A stretch of DNA of 64,000 nt from Pantoea sp. At-9b. GTDB taxonomy: Bacteria; Pseudomonadota; Gammaproteobacteria; Enterobacterales; Enterobacteriaceae. Below the pieces are notes generated by a model that did not search any database, was not told the origin of the DNA, and worked only from the letters and a program-made list of their open reading frames with translations. Both the position numbers and the translations under genes were made by a program. Of this stretch, positions 9,895 to 18,914 are shown piece after piece. The stretch lies in NCBI RefSeq assembly GCF_000175935.2, contig NC_014837.1, forward strand, positions 1,550,001 to 1,614,000. The letters run 5' to 3'. How positions within the stretch are numbered: position 1 is the stretch's first letter; each line of letters begins with the position of its first letter.

Positions 9895-10494
9895 TTATCC
9901 TTTCAGTTTTACCGCCAGGCCGGCGACATGCTCGCCCTGGAAACGGGCGATATCGAGTTCCTCCGCAGAAGGCTGGCGCGATCCATCGCCCCCTGCAATG
10001 GTGGTAGCGCCATAAGGGGTGCCGCCGCGCACATGGGAGATATCGAAAAGTTCTTTGGTGCCGTAACCGATGGGGACAATCACCATGCCGTGATGGGCGA
10101 GGGTGGTCCAGACCGAGGTGATGGTTTGCTCCTGACCGCCGCCGGTGCCCGTGGAGGCAAACACGCTGGCGATCTTGCCGTAGAGCGCCCCGGATGCCCA
10201 CAACCCGCCGGTGCGATCGAGGAAGTTTCGCATTTGACCGGCCATATTACCGAAGCGGGTGGGTGTGCCGAGAATAATGGCATCATATTGCGGGAGATCT
10301 TCGGGCGTCGCTTCCGGCGCTGCCTGTTGTACTTTGCCGCCGACTTGCGCAAAGCGCTCGGCGTCCATGGTTTCCGGGACCCGCAGGATCGTCACTTCGG
10401 CCCCGCTAACCCGACGCGCCCCTTCCGCTACTGCCTGCGCCATGGTTTCGATATGTCCGTACATGGAATAATAAAGCACCAAAATTTTCGCCAT
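9895..10494 (-). CDS. wrbA: NAD(P)H:quinone oxidoreductase WrbA
   Basis: A 199-residue flavodoxin-like FMN protein that reduces quinones by two electrons. The start at 10494 ([19 protein letters not shown]) follows GGAAGAAG and matches E. coli WrbA. The FMN phosphate loop is in YYSMYGHI, and [35 protein letters not shown] and HGGTPYG-like segments are conserved. It leads the wrbA-yccJ unit. Confidence 0.97.
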   Translation of the reverse strand: MAKILVLYYSMYGHIETMAQAVAEGARRVSGAEVTILRVPETMDAERFAQVGGKVQQAAPEATPEDLPQYDAIILGTPTRFGNMAGQMRNFLDRTGGLWASGALYGKIASVFASTGTGGGQEQTITSVWTTLAHHGMVIVPIGYGTKELFDISHVRGGTPYGATTIAGGDGSRQPSAEELDIARFQGEHVAGLAVKLKG

Positions 10495-10807
10495 CTTCTT
10501 CCTTCCTGTGGGTATGAACACGTAATCTGAAGTATAGAAGAGCCTGCGTGACCTGCCGCTCAGTGATCAAACAGCGTGCAGCACGGCTTCGCTTAATCCT
10601 CCGCTAAGCGTTTGTTGGATAGCGAAAAATGCCGGGTTAAGTTAAAAAATAAGGGGAATATGTGTTTCAAAGTATAAATATTCGCCATAAACGTAACGTG
10701 CCGGGCTATTCTTTGTACGGGTGGTACGGAAGAGGTGCCACCCTGCTTTTCACCCCGTGCATGTGAAAAGTCCTGACCACTGATGAGAAACTCTATCGGA
10801 GGAAATG
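10495..10807. other. intergenic region between wrbA and the KGG gene
   Basis: A 313-base divergent spacer holding the promoters of wrbA and the KGG protein gene. I see no further gene. The sequence just before the KGG gene includes a GGAGG ribosome site at 10798-10802. Confidence 0.6.
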
Positions 10808-10972
10808 ATGGCACAACATCGTGGAGGATCAGGTAATTTCGCGGAAGATCGCGAAAGAGCCGCGGAAGCAGGCCGTAAAGGCGGCAAAAATAGCGGTGGG
10901 AATTTCAGAAATGACCCGCAGCGCGCTTCCGAAGCAGGTGAAAAAGGGGGACGCAGCCGCAATAAAAAATAA
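10808..10972 (+). CDS. KGG-repeat stress protein (Con-10 / YciG / YmdF type)
   Basis: A 54-residue, very hydrophilic Gly/Lys/Arg-rich protein: MAQHRGGSGNFAEDRERAAE, then GRKGGKNSGGNF, then a second RASEAGEKGGRSRNKK. The two copies of the RxxEAGxKGG motif define the stress-induced Con-10 (KGG) family. GGAGG stands five bases before the ATG at 10808 (an ATG three bases earlier is too close). E. coli ymdF lies at the same place, between wrbA and rutG, so this is the probable ymdF orthologue. Function is not known beyond stationary-phase/stress association. Confidence 0.88.
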   Translation: MAQHRGGSGNFAEDRERAAEAGRKGGKNSGGNFRNDPQRASEAGEKGGRSRNKK

Positions 10973-11082
10973 TCCGGCTGTGACATAACTCCCTCCGCCG
11001 CCGGGTGCGCCCGGCGGTGACAGACATTGCAATTCCCTCTGACTCTGCGAAAATGGCGCCCGAATCCTCATGGTGGTGCTTT

Positions 11083-12006
11083 ATGTCTGTTCCAACTTCT
11101 CGCCTTTTCCTGCGCCTGACGCGTCAGGAACTTGTCCTGATCTTCATAACAATGGTCTGGGGTGGCACCTTTTTGGTGGTGCACCGGGCGATGGCGCACT
11201 CTGGCCCGTTTTTCTTCGTCGGCCTGCGCTTTGCCACTGCGGCATTGCTGCTGGCTTTCTTCTTCCGCCGCTACCTGCGACACACCACTTGGCTGGAATG
11301 CAAAGCTGGTGCATTGATTGGCCTCGCCATTGCGGGCGGCTACGGCTTACAAACCTGGGGCATGCAAACCATCTCCAGTAGCCAGTCGGCATTCCTGACG
11401 GCGTTATATGTGCCGGTGGTTCCGTTGTTGCAGTGGCTGTTTTTACGTCGCCCGCCGGGGTTAATGGCCTGGCTGGGTATCCTGCTGGCGTTTATCGGTT
11501 TGCTGCTGGTCGCGGGTCCGCAGGATGGGCAATTAGCGCTCAACGCCGGAGAAACGGCGACCTTGCTCAGCACGCTGGCGATTGCGGCTGAAATTATCCT
11601 GATCAGCCGCTTTGCCGGGCGGGTTGATGTGCGCCGTGTCACCCTGATCCAGCTGGCTGTCGCCTCGGCTTGTGCCTTTATCTTTATGATTCCGAATGGT
11701 GAATCGCTGCCTGGCCTCAGCGTTCCGCTGCTGTTGAGTGCACTGGGGCTGGGGGCGGCAAGCGCTTTGATTCAGGTCACCATGAACTGGGCACAGCGCA
11801 GCGTGTCTCCGACACGCGCTACGGTGATCTACGCCGGTGAACCGGTATGGGCCGGTGTGGTGGGTCGTATTGCCGGTGAACGCCTGCCAGCGGCAGCGTT
11901 GCTCGGCGGCGCGTTGATTGTTTGCGGGGTGATCGTGAGTGAATTACGTATCCGACGTAAAAGGGCGGTGCCAGAAGCGGCACCGCAGGAGCTACAGGAA
12001 CCTTAA
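11083..12006 (+). CDS. EamA-type DMT family transporter
   Basis: A 307-residue inner membrane protein with two EamA repeats and about ten hydrophobic helices: first repeat around LVLIFITMVWGGTFLVVHRAM and second around TLLSTLAIAAEIILISRFAG, ending with an Arg/Lys-rich cytosolic tail. The start at 11083 (MSVPTSRL) is chosen as the hydrophobic part follows directly; a frame from 11005 exists without good ribosome site. The substrate is unknown; relatives export metabolites or amino acids. It converges with rutG, overlapping its 3' end by four bases, and is an insertion relative to E. coli. Confidence 0.82.
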   Translation: MSVPTSRLFLRLTRQELVLIFITMVWGGTFLVVHRAMAHSGPFFFVGLRFATAALLLAFFFRRYLRHTTWLECKAGALIGLAIAGGYGLQTWGMQTISSSQSAFLTALYVPVVPLLQWLFLRRPPGLMAWLGILLAFIGLLLVAGPQDGQLALNAGETATLLSTLAIAAEIILISRFAGRVDVRRVTLIQLAVASACAFIFMIPNGESLPGLSVPLLLSALGLGAASALIQVTMNWAQRSVSPTRATVIYAGEPVWAGVVGRIAGERLPAAALLGGALIVCGVIVSELRIRRKRAVPEAAPQELQEP

Positions 12007-13331
12007 CTGTTTTGCCGTGCCGTCTGGTTTTCACCCACACCCGATCCACGACGGCGCAGAATCGCGTTGAGAATGATGGCCCCAAAGGTGGCAGTGCCAA
12101 TGCCGCCGAGGGTAAAACTACCAATCTTCAGCGCGAAATCCCCGGCCCCTAACACCAGGGTAGTTGCGACCATAATCAGGTTGCTGTTCTGGCTGAAATC
12201 CACATGGTTTTGCACCCAGATGCGCGCGCCAGCCACCGCAATCAAACCAAACACCACAATCGACGCGCCACCAATCACCGGGCCGGGAATCGTGTGGATC
12301 AGCGCGCCAAATTTCGGTGAGAAGCCCAGCACCAGCGCAATCAGCGCCGCCGCGACAAACGCCAGCGTTGAATAGACTTTGGTGACGGCCATCACGCCGA
12401 TATTTTCCGCGTAGGTAGTGACCCCACTGCCGCCCAGTGAACCGGAGAGCATGGTGGCGAGGCCATCACCGACAAAAGCACGCCCCATCCAGGGATCGAG
12501 ATTGCGCCCGGTCATGCCCGCCACTGCCTTTATATGCCCGAGATTTTCCGCCACCAGAATGATCGCTACCGGGGTAATCATCACGATCGCCTGCATATCA
12601 AATACCGGGGCGGTGGTTTGTGGCAAACCAAACCAGGCAGCATTGGCCACGCCGCTGAAATCGACCGGTTTGCCCAGCCCGAGACCGTTGGTCAGCAAGG
12701 CGTAGATTGCCCAGGCCACAATCAGCCCGACCAGAATCAGCAAGCGTTGCACCATGCCACGGGTAAACACCGCCACCAGACCGATGCACAGGACCGTCAT
12801 CACCGCCATCCAGCTATCGAACATCGATGACGATACGCTGTGTACCGCAATGGGTGCGAGGTTCAGGCCGATAGCCATCACCACCGCTCCAGTCACTACG
12901 GGTGGCATCAGCCGTTCAATCCAACCGGTGCCGGCTTTCATCACCACAAAACCAATCAGCGTGTACAGCGCGCCACAGGCGATCACGCCACCCAGCGCCA
13001 ACGCCAGGTTGGGGTTAAGCCCCTGGCCGTTGAAACCGGTGATAGCGATAATCACACCAACAAAGGCCGCGCTGGAACCAAGATAGCTGGGTACACGCCC
13101 GCCGGTGACCACAAAGAACAGCAGGGTACCGATGCCCGAGACCAGAATAGCCAGGTTTGGGTCCAGCCCCATTAACAACGGCATCAGTACCGTTGCACCA
13201 AACATCGCCACCGCATGTTGCAGGCCCAGAATAAACGTCTGCCCGAGCGGCAGCGTTTCGTCCGGTGCAATCAACCCATTTTCAGTCAAGGCTGACTTTT
13301 TCTGCCAGCGGGGAAACCAGGAACTCGCCAT
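12003..13331 (-). CDS. rutG: pyrimidine permease RutG (NCS2 family)
   Basis: A 442-residue nucleobase:cation symporter-2 with about 14 hydrophobic helices, the same length as E. coli RutG. The sequence FILGLQHAVAMFGATVLMPLLMGLDPN and the signature VAENLGHIKAVAGMTGRNLDPWMGRAFVGDGLATMLSG are NCS2 hallmarks. It is the last gene of the rut operon and imports uracil or related pyrimidines for breakdown by RutA-F. The gap to rutF is 45 bases. Confidence 0.95.
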   Translation of the reverse strand: MASSWFPRWQKKSALTENGLIAPDETLPLGQTFILGLQHAVAMFGATVLMPLLMGLDPNLAILVSGIGTLLFFVVTGGRVPSYLGSSAAFVGVIIAITGFNGQGLNPNLALALGGVIACGALYTLIGFVVMKAGTGWIERLMPPVVTGAVVMAIGLNLAPIAVHSVSSSMFDSWMAVMTVLCIGLVAVFTRGMVQRLLILVGLIVAWAIYALLTNGLGLGKPVDFSGVANAAWFGLPQTTAPVFDMQAIVMITPVAIILVAENLGHIKAVAGMTGRNLDPWMGRAFVGDGLATMLSGSLGGSGVTTYAENIGVMAVTKVYSTLAFVAAALIALVLGFSPKFGALIHTIPGPVIGGASIVVFGLIAVAGARIWVQNHVDFSQNSNLIMVATTLVLGAGDFALKIGSFTLGGIGTATFGAIILNAILRRRGSGVGENQTARQNS

Positions 13332-13376
13332 CGTCTTCTCCAGAGTGTCTGTGGAACCGGGCCGCGCAGGGCGGCG

Positions 13377-13901
13377 TTAGCGGGCTTCCTGCCGTAAAAG
13401 GTGCTGATATCCCCGATCAAACCAAGCCAGGCCGTGTGGCTCATCATTGCGCGCCAATGCCATGACTGCACAAAACAGAATGTCGTGCGTGCCGACGCTG
13501 ACCACTTGGGCGACTTTGCAATCGAACGACACCAGTGCGCCATCCAGCAGCGGTGAACCGCTGCTAAGGGTATGCCAGCGGGCGGCGAGAAAGCGGTCTG
13601 CCATGGGCGTTTTACCGCCAAACAGCGTGGAGAGATCTTCATGCCCGGCGGCCAGCGTGTTGACGCACAGATAACCGTTATCACGGAACACCGGCCAGAC
13701 CGAGGCGGAACGGTTGAGGCAAACCAGCAGCGTGGGCGGCGTATCGGTCACGCTGCATACCGCCGAGGCGGTAAACCCGGCCCGTCCGGCGGGGCCATCG
13801 GTGGTAATGATATTGACGGCGGCACCGAGGCGTGACATGGCATCACGAAACGCCTGACGTTCCACTCGTGGCAAATCAGGGGTGAGTTCATGCGTATTCA
13901 T
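13377..13901 (-). CDS. rutF: NADH:FMN reductase RutF
   Basis: A 174-residue flavin reductase-like protein that supplies reduced FMN to the RutA monooxygenase. Conserved parts include [19 protein letters not shown], the flavin-binding [27 protein letters not shown] and [21 protein letters not shown] near the end. The start overlaps the end of rutD by 14 bases, showing tight operon packing. Confidence 0.94.
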   Translation of the reverse strand: MNTHELTPDLPRVERQAFRDAMSRLGAAVNIITTDGPAGRAGFTASAVCSVTDTPPTLLVCLNRSASVWPVFRDNGYLCVNTLAAGHEDLSTLFGGKTPMADRFLAARWHTLSSGSPLLDGALVSFDCKVAQVVSVGTHDILFCAVMALARNDEPHGLAWFDRGYQHLLRQEAR

Positions 13902-14700
13902 CGCTGGCCTCCTGTGGCGCGTGGCTGCGACTCAGCCATTGCAACAACAACGCATTGAAGTTTTCTGCATCAGTCACGCTCATCGCATGTCCACCCCAGG
14001 CCATTTCAATCAGGCTGGCATTGGGCAGGGCGGCAGCCAATTCAGGTGAACAGCTCCACGGCACCAGCAGGTCGTCCTGGCTGTAGATGGCCAGCACCGG
14101 TTGCGTGATTTTGCCCGCATCAGGGCGAAAATCGGCGCTTTGCAGCGCGTGCAGGCGGCGCAGTAGGTTTTCCATGCCCTGAAAATGTTGCACATGATGC
14201 GTGTCTTCCTGCTCCAGACGCGTCTGGTTGCGTGCCATCCACTCCGCCGGGTAGAGAAACAATGGCTGAGCGCGCACAAAGGCTTCTACCCCGACATTCA
14301 GCAGCAGATCCTGGCGTACCTGGAAGCAGCGACGGGTGTGCGCGTTCAACGACAACCAGCCGTTAATTACCACCACGCGTCCCACGCGCTGTGGATAATC
14401 CAGTGCCAGTTGCAGGCCAATCAAACCGCCGAGCGCGTGGCCGATCAGGTCAAAATGTTCGATACCGTGTTCTGTCAGTGCGGCTGCCAGCTCGGCTGCC
14501 ATCATCGCCATGCTGTAGCCTTCCGGCAGCGTATCGGCGCTGCGACCGGTGCCGCGTTGGTCGTAGGTGACAACACGATAATGTTGCCCCAGCGCCGCCA
14601 GTTGCGGTTGCCAGAAACCGGTCACGCCGCCGAGACCCGAAGAGAGCACCAGTGTGGGGGCATCTTCGGTCTGTAATCCCTGAATCTCCAGATGCATCAC
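13888..14700 (-). CDS. rutD: aminoacrylate hydrolase RutD
   Basis: A 270-residue alpha/beta hydrolase of the rut pathway, thought to hydrolyse aminoacrylate to malonic semialdehyde and ammonium. The oxyanion/nucleophile elbow reads GHALGG, with Ala where most relatives have Ser. As I recall it, E. coli RutD has Ala there too, so this is a family trait and not decay. Further matches are [29 protein letters not shown] and GGHAMSVTD with the His of the active site. Overlaps rutC by four bases. Confidence 0.94.
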   Translation of the reverse strand: MMHLEIQGLQTEDAPTLVLSSGLGGVTGFWQPQLAALGQHYRVVTYDQRGTGRSADTLPEGYSMAMMAAELAAALTEHGIEHFDLIGHALGGLIGLQLALDYPQRVGRVVVINGWLSLNAHTRRCFQVRQDLLLNVGVEAFVRAQPLFLYPAEWMARNQTRLEQEDTHHVQHFQGMENLLRRLHALQSADFRPDAGKITQPVLAIYSQDDLLVPWSCSPELAAALPNASLIEMAWGGHAMSVTDAENFNALLLQWLSRSHAPQEASDEYA

Positions 14701-15092
14701 GCCTCCTGTTTCCCGATATGCGCCACGGTGGCGATCTCGACCAACGCGTCAGGTTTTACCAGGCCGCATTGAATGCAGTAGCGTGCCGGTTTATCGCCAG
14801 GGAAATATTCGGCATACACCTGATTAATCGCGGCGTAGTTGCTCCAGTCAGTGAGGAAGATCGAGTTGAAGGTGACGTCATCCATGGTACCGCCAGCGGT
14901 TTCAATCACCTTTTTGATGGTCTCCAGCACGTGACGTGCCTGAGCTGCCGCATCACCGACATGGACGACGTTATTTTGCGCATCAAACGGCAGCGTGCCG
15001 GAGACATAGACCACGCCATCGGCGAGGGTACCGGGTACAAACGGGGCAATTGGCGTGGTGGTTCCAGGCGGAATAATGACACTTTTAGGCAT
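14697..15092 (-). CDS. rutC: RutC, Rid-family aminoacrylate deaminase
   Basis: A 131-residue YjgF/YER057c/UK114 (Rid) family protein acting on aminoacrylate-type enamine intermediates of uracil breakdown. The characteristic [46 protein letters not shown] core (shown here only in part: [12 protein letters not shown]) and the C-terminal [22 protein letters not shown] with its conserved Arg and Glu are present. It sits in order between rutB and rutD. Confidence 0.94.
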   Translation of the reverse strand: MPKSVIIPPGTTTPIAPFVPGTLADGVVYVSGTLPFDAQNNVVHVGDAAAQARHVLETIKKVIETAGGTMDDVTFNSIFLTDWSNYAAINQVYAEYFPGDKPARYCIQCGLVKPDALVEIATVAHIGKQEA

Positions 15093-15142
15093 GGCGAAGT
15101 CTTCCTTATCGTTGTTGTTTGCAGGTGAAACGGATTGAGATA

Positions 15143-15853
15143 TCAGGCTTTTAATGCTTCACAGAACGTTTCGGTATCGCTGACCCAGCCGAAAAACGTT
15201 TCGATATTAAAGATGGCCGCCTGCTGGGCGAAGGGCGGGCCAGCCTGATAGGTGGCGTCTTCCAACACCACGCCAAAATATTCCAGGAAGAAGCCATCGC
15301 GCAGCGTTGACTCCACGCAGACGTTGGTGGCGATGCCGGTGAACACCAGATGGCGAATGCCGCGACTGCGCAGCATGCTGTCGAGCGGGGTGTTAAAAAA
15401 GCCGCTGTAGCGCGGTTTCGGCAACACGATGTCGCCGGGTTGTGGCACCAGTTCATCCACCAGCGCATAATCCCAGCTGCCTTTCGCCAGCAATGTGCCC
15501 TGCAATTCCGGGCGCTTACGCATGGTTTTTAACGCATTGGATTTGTGAAAGTTGGGTGATCCGGCATCGCCCGCTTCGACGTATTGATGGTCCCAGCCGT
15601 TCTGGAACCAGATGATCTGGATGCCTGCCGCACGCGCTGCGGTCACTGCCTGGTGAATTTTGGCAATCACCGGTTTGGTGGCAGAAACATCAAAACCCGC
15701 CAGGTCGAGATAGCCGCCTTCAGTGGCGTAAGCGTTCTGCATATCCACCACAATTAACGCACTCTGCGCGGGCGGCAAGGCGATGGCTTCCGGGCGGGCA
15801 GGCAGGGTCACCTGGGGTAAGGTCGAGGTATGGGCGCAAACAACGGTATTCAT
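15143..15853 (-). CDS. rutB: ureidoacrylate amidohydrolase RutB
   Basis: A 236-residue isochorismatase-like hydrolase that splits ureidoacrylate (peroxyureidoacrylate) from the RutA step into carbamate and aminoacrylate. The Asp-Lys-Cys triad is visible in [19 protein letters not shown] and [16 protein letters not shown]. Its ATG shares one base with the rutA stop (TGATG), indicating translational coupling. Confidence 0.95.
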   Translation of the reverse strand: MNTVVCAHTSTLPQVTLPARPEAIALPPAQSALIVVDMQNAYATEGGYLDLAGFDVSATKPVIAKIHQAVTAARAAGIQIIWFQNGWDHQYVEAGDAGSPNFHKSNALKTMRKRPELQGTLLAKGSWDYALVDELVPQPGDIVLPKPRYSGFFNTPLDSMLRSRGIRHLVFTGIATNVCVESTLRDGFFLEYFGVVLEDATYQAGPPFAQQAAIFNIETFFGWVSDTETFCEALKA

Positions 15854-16944
15854 CAGGCAACCTCCTTCTGCGATTCAATCAAAGCATGACGGCACTGCAT
15901 CAGCGGCTGGATAAATTGACCAAACTCTTCGATGCCTTGCAGGAAATCGTCAAAGGTCAGCAAGACACCCTGGGTTCCTTCTACCCCTGCAACGTCATCC
16001 AACATTCGTGCCACGTTGGCATAAGAACCGACCAGCGTACCCATATTGATATTGACGGCGGAGGTAGGATCGGCCATCTGACGCACGTTGGTATCACTGC
16101 CGGACTTCGTATCCTGTTGGCTTTGCGTGGTCAGCCACGCCAGTGCTTCTTCATCGGCTCCGGCTTTGTAGTGCTCCCATTTGGCGCGTGCGGCTTCATC
16201 GCTTTCCGCTGCAATGATCATAAACAGCACGTAGGAACCGACTTCACGGCCCGCTTTGTCGGCTGCCTGCTTCATACGTGTTGCCGTCGGGGCAAAGGCG
16301 GTGGGGGTGTTGACCCCTTTACCGAAACAGAAATTGTAATCCGCGTGCTGGGCGGAAAACGCCATACCGGCATCGCTTTGTCCGGCGCAAATGACCTTCA
16401 TCGGTTTCTGCGGTTGCGGGCTCAGGCGGCAGTCATTCATGGTGAAAAATTCACCTTTAAAATCGCTCTGACCGCTGCCCCACAAATCACGTAACACGGT
16501 GACGTACTCGGTGAGATATTGATAACGGCTGGCGAAGTAGTCATCCCCCGGCCACAGGCCCATCTGCTCATATTCTGGCTTCTGCCAGCCGGTTACCAGA
16601 TTGACGCCAAAACGGCCATTGGAGATGGAGTCGATGGTCGATGCCATGCGCGCCACAATCGCGGGTGGCAGCGTCAGGGTCGCGGCGGTGGCGTAGATCT
16701 CAATCCGCGAAGTGACCGCGGCCAGCCCGGCCATCAGGGTGAAGGATTCGAGGTTATGGTCCCAGAACTCGGTTTTACCACCGAAGCCGCGCAGTTTGAT
16801 CATCGACAGTGCGAAGTCGAAATGGTAGTGCTCCGCTTTCTGCACAATCGCTTTATTCAGCTCAAATGTCGGCTTGTACTGGGGGGCATGGGTGGAGATC
16901 AACCAGCCATTGTTACCAATCGGGATAAAGACGCCAATTTTCAT
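15853..16944 (-). CDS. rutA: pyrimidine monooxygenase RutA
   Basis: A 363-residue luciferase-like FMN-dependent monooxygenase that opens the uracil ring between N3 and C4. The start at 16944 ([17 protein letters not shown]) matches E. coli RutA; the frame continues upstream without homology. Family segments include [32 protein letters not shown] sequence, [33 protein letters not shown] and [16 protein letters not shown]. First gene of the rut operon. Confidence 0.95.
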   Translation of the reverse strand: MKIGVFIPIGNNGWLISTHAPQYKPTFELNKAIVQKAEHYHFDFALSMIKLRGFGGKTEFWDHNLESFTLMAGLAAVTSRIEIYATAATLTLPPAIVARMASTIDSISNGRFGVNLVTGWQKPEYEQMGLWPGDDYFASRYQYLTEYVTVLRDLWGSGQSDFKGEFFTMNDCRLSPQPQKPMKVICAGQSDAGMAFSAQHADYNFCFGKGVNTPTAFAPTATRMKQAADKAGREVGSYVLFMIIAAESDEAARAKWEHYKAGADEEALAWLTTQSQQDTKSGSDTNVRQMADPTSAVNINMGTLVGSYANVARMLDDVAGVEGTQGVLLTFDDFLQGIEEFGQFIQPLMQCRHALIESQKEVA

Positions 16945-17120
16945 GTGAAACCTCTCAGTAAAGAATGGGGTTTGTTTCACGCGCTGCGCTGCGTCCTGCT
17001 CGCTCCCTGCTGGCGGCGCTCGTTCACAAAATTGCAAAGCCTGTGCCACATTTTCAAATGCCATAGATAACAATGTGTTAAAAATAAGACGTAAGATAAA
17101 TTGGATTGGATGGTCCGTTT

Positions 17121-17136
17121 TGGACCATATGGTCAA
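17121..17136. promoter_or_regulatory. RutR operator in the rutA-rutR intergenic region
   Basis: TGGACCATATGGTCAA differs at one base from the known RutR consensus TTGACCANNTGGTCAA. It lies in the 306-base spacer between divergent rutA and rutR, 177 bases before rutA. Additional half sites TGGTCC (17111-17116) and TGGTCAA (17165-17171) flank it. RutR, released by uracil or thymine, is expected to repress rutA and possibly rutR from here. Confidence 0.75.
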
Positions 17137-17250
17137 AATAATCTGCACATTTTTCATGCGTCAGTGGTCAAAAAAGGTGCAGTGGCATGATTAGGCAGGA
17201 GCGGAGGCCTTTGTTATGATGCTTTTACGCAGGATGGATGAGGTAACAGT

Positions 17251-17886
17251 GTGAAAAGCGATGAAAAAAAGCCGACACGCCGATCGCGGGCGGTCGCGGC
17301 AAAACGGGCGGCAATACTTGAAGCGGCGCTGACCTTCTTTTCGCAATACGGTATTCATGGCACCAGCCTCGATAAAGTGGCCGAGCGCGCTGATGTGTCA
17401 AAAACCAATCTGCTTTATTACTATCCCTCAAAAGAAGCCCTGTATATTGCGGTACTGAAGGAGATTCTGGATGTCTGGCTGGCCCCGCTGCGCGCCCTGC
17501 GCCACGATCAAGAACCACTGACCGCGATCCGACGTTATATCCGTCTGAAACTGGAAGTCTCACGTGACCATCCCCAGGCGTCGCGTCTGTTCTGTCTGGA
17601 GATGTTGCAGGGGGCTCCCTTGCTGAAGGGCGAACTGGCAGGCGACCTGAAGATGCTGGTGGACGAAAAAGCGGCGATCATTGAACAGTGGATCGATGAA
17701 GGACGGCTGGCCGGTGTGCGACCACAACATCTGTTTTTTCTGTTGTGGGCAACCACGCAGCATTACGCCGATTTTGCCTCACAGGTGGAGGCCATCACCG
17801 GACAGACGCTGAGTGATCCTGCATTCTTTGAACAGACCGTTGATAATGTGCAACGCATGATCATTGAAGGTATCCGCGTGCGTTAA
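17251..17886 (+). CDS. rutR: rut operon transcriptional regulator RutR (TetR family)
   Basis: A 211-residue TetR-type regulator. The N-terminal helix-turn-helix covers AAILEAALTFFSQYGIHGTSLDKVAERADVSKTNLLYYYPSKEALY-like sequence (about residues 20-65). The C-terminal ligand domain follows the YcdC pattern. RutR is a master regulator of pyrimidine catabolism and also affects carAB in E. coli. It is divergent from rutA and 12 bases upstream of the membrane hydrolase gene, which may be cotranscribed. Confidence 0.95.
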   Translation: MKSDEKKPTRRSRAVAAKRAAILEAALTFFSQYGIHGTSLDKVAERADVSKTNLLYYYPSKEALYIAVLKEILDVWLAPLRALRHDQEPLTAIRRYIRLKLEVSRDHPQASRLFCLEMLQGAPLLKGELAGDLKMLVDEKAAIIEQWIDEGRLAGVRPQHLFFLLWATTQHYADFASQVEAITGQTLSDPAFFEQTVDNVQRMIIEGIRVR

Positions 17887-17898
17887 ACAGGAGACTGC

Positions 17899-18873
17899 AT
17901 GGATTCGCTTTCACAACTGGCGTTAGGCGCATCGGTCACCGTCGCGGTGATGGGCAAACGGGTGCCGATCTGGCAGTCCGTGCTGGTGGGGGCGGTGGCG
18001 GGCACGTTACCTGACCTCGATGTGTTTATTGATCATGGCGATGCGATCCGCAATATGACGCTGCATCGCACCGAAAGCCATGCGCTACTGTGGCTGACTC
18101 TGGTGGCTCCGCTGTTGGGCTGGCTACTGGCTGGCGCGTTACGCCAGCGGCAGTTCGGGCGACGCTGGTGGCTGGCGATTTGGCTGGCGCTCATTACCCA
18201 TCCGTTGCTCGATTTAATGACGGTCTATGGCACCCAACTGGGATTGCCGCTGACCGATTTCCCCTATGCCATCGGCAGTATCTACATTATCGATCCGCTG
18301 TATACCCTGCCATTACTGGTCGCGCTGGGTGTCGCGTTATGGCGGCGAGATACGAGAGGGCTGCGCTGGAATCAGGCGGGTTTACTGGTCAGTAGCCTGT
18401 ATCTTGGCTGGAGCATGGTGGTGCAAAGTATAGCCACCCAGCATATTGGTCAGGAACTGACGCGTCAGGCCGTACAGCCCCAGCAACTGCTGGTGACACC
18501 TACCGCGTTCAACACGCTGGTGTGGCGAACGGTGATCATGACACCGGATCGCTACGGCGAGGGGTATTGGTCGCTGCTGTCTCCGGAGCGTCCCTTGACA
18601 ATTCGCTGGCACGATCGCCAGAACGCACTGTTCGTTCCGTTTCAAGGTCAATGGCTGGCTGAACGAGTCGCCTGGTTTAGCCATGGTTTCTATGCCATGC
18701 GTCAGCAGGGGAACGATACGCTGATTGCCGATTTACGGATGGGCGAAGAGCCGAATTATACCTTCACCTTCAATCTGGGCGCGCCGGATGCGCCAAATGC
18801 TGCGCCTTGGCGGGTGCCGTCGTTAAGACCATCGTTGGTGGAGGCGTGGCGGAAGCTGCGGGAAAGATTATAA
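17899..18873 (+). CDS. membrane-bound metal-dependent hydrolase, YdjM family
   Basis: A 324-residue protein starting MDSLSQLALGASVTVAVMGK, with several hydrophobic helices in its first half. Potential metal ligands occur in GTLPDLDVFIDHGDAIRNMTLHRTESHALLW and ITHPLLDLMTVYGTQLG, the pattern of the YdjM/DUF457 (PF04307) family. The C-terminal 130 residues are soluble. Substrate unknown. Located 12 bases after rutR with AACAGGAGAC as ribosome site. Confidence 0.82.
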   Translation: MDSLSQLALGASVTVAVMGKRVPIWQSVLVGAVAGTLPDLDVFIDHGDAIRNMTLHRTESHALLWLTLVAPLLGWLLAGALRQRQFGRRWWLAIWLALITHPLLDLMTVYGTQLGLPLTDFPYAIGSIYIIDPLYTLPLLVALGVALWRRDTRGLRWNQAGLLVSSLYLGWSMVVQSIATQHIGQELTRQAVQPQQLLVTPTAFNTLVWRTVIMTPDRYGEGYWSLLSPERPLTIRWHDRQNALFVPFQGQWLAERVAWFSHGFYAMRQQGNDTLIADLRMGEEPNYTFTFNLGAPDAPNAAPWRVPSLRPSLVEAWRKLRERL

Positions 18874-18904
18874 ATCACCAGGCCCGATGATCGGGCCTGG
18901 TGAT
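18871..18904. terminator. bidirectional terminator between the YdjM-type gene and cycA
   Basis: An inverted repeat with 14-bp arms (ATCACCAGGCCCGA and its complement) around a short TGA-like loop, centred between two convergent genes. No long T run, so it may act partly as a transcript stabiliser. Confidence 0.75.
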
Positions 18905-18914
18905 GGCAAGGGGA

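Noticed and set aside
14430..14460. Loss of the catalytic Ser in RutD (GHALGG)
   Set aside because: As I recall, E. coli RutD also has GHALG at this place, so it is a family property and not decay.
16945..17157. Extended N-terminus of RutA (open frame to 17157)
   Set aside because: The extra 71 codons cover the divergent control region with the RutR site, have no family similarity and the natural MKIGVFIP start is at 16944.
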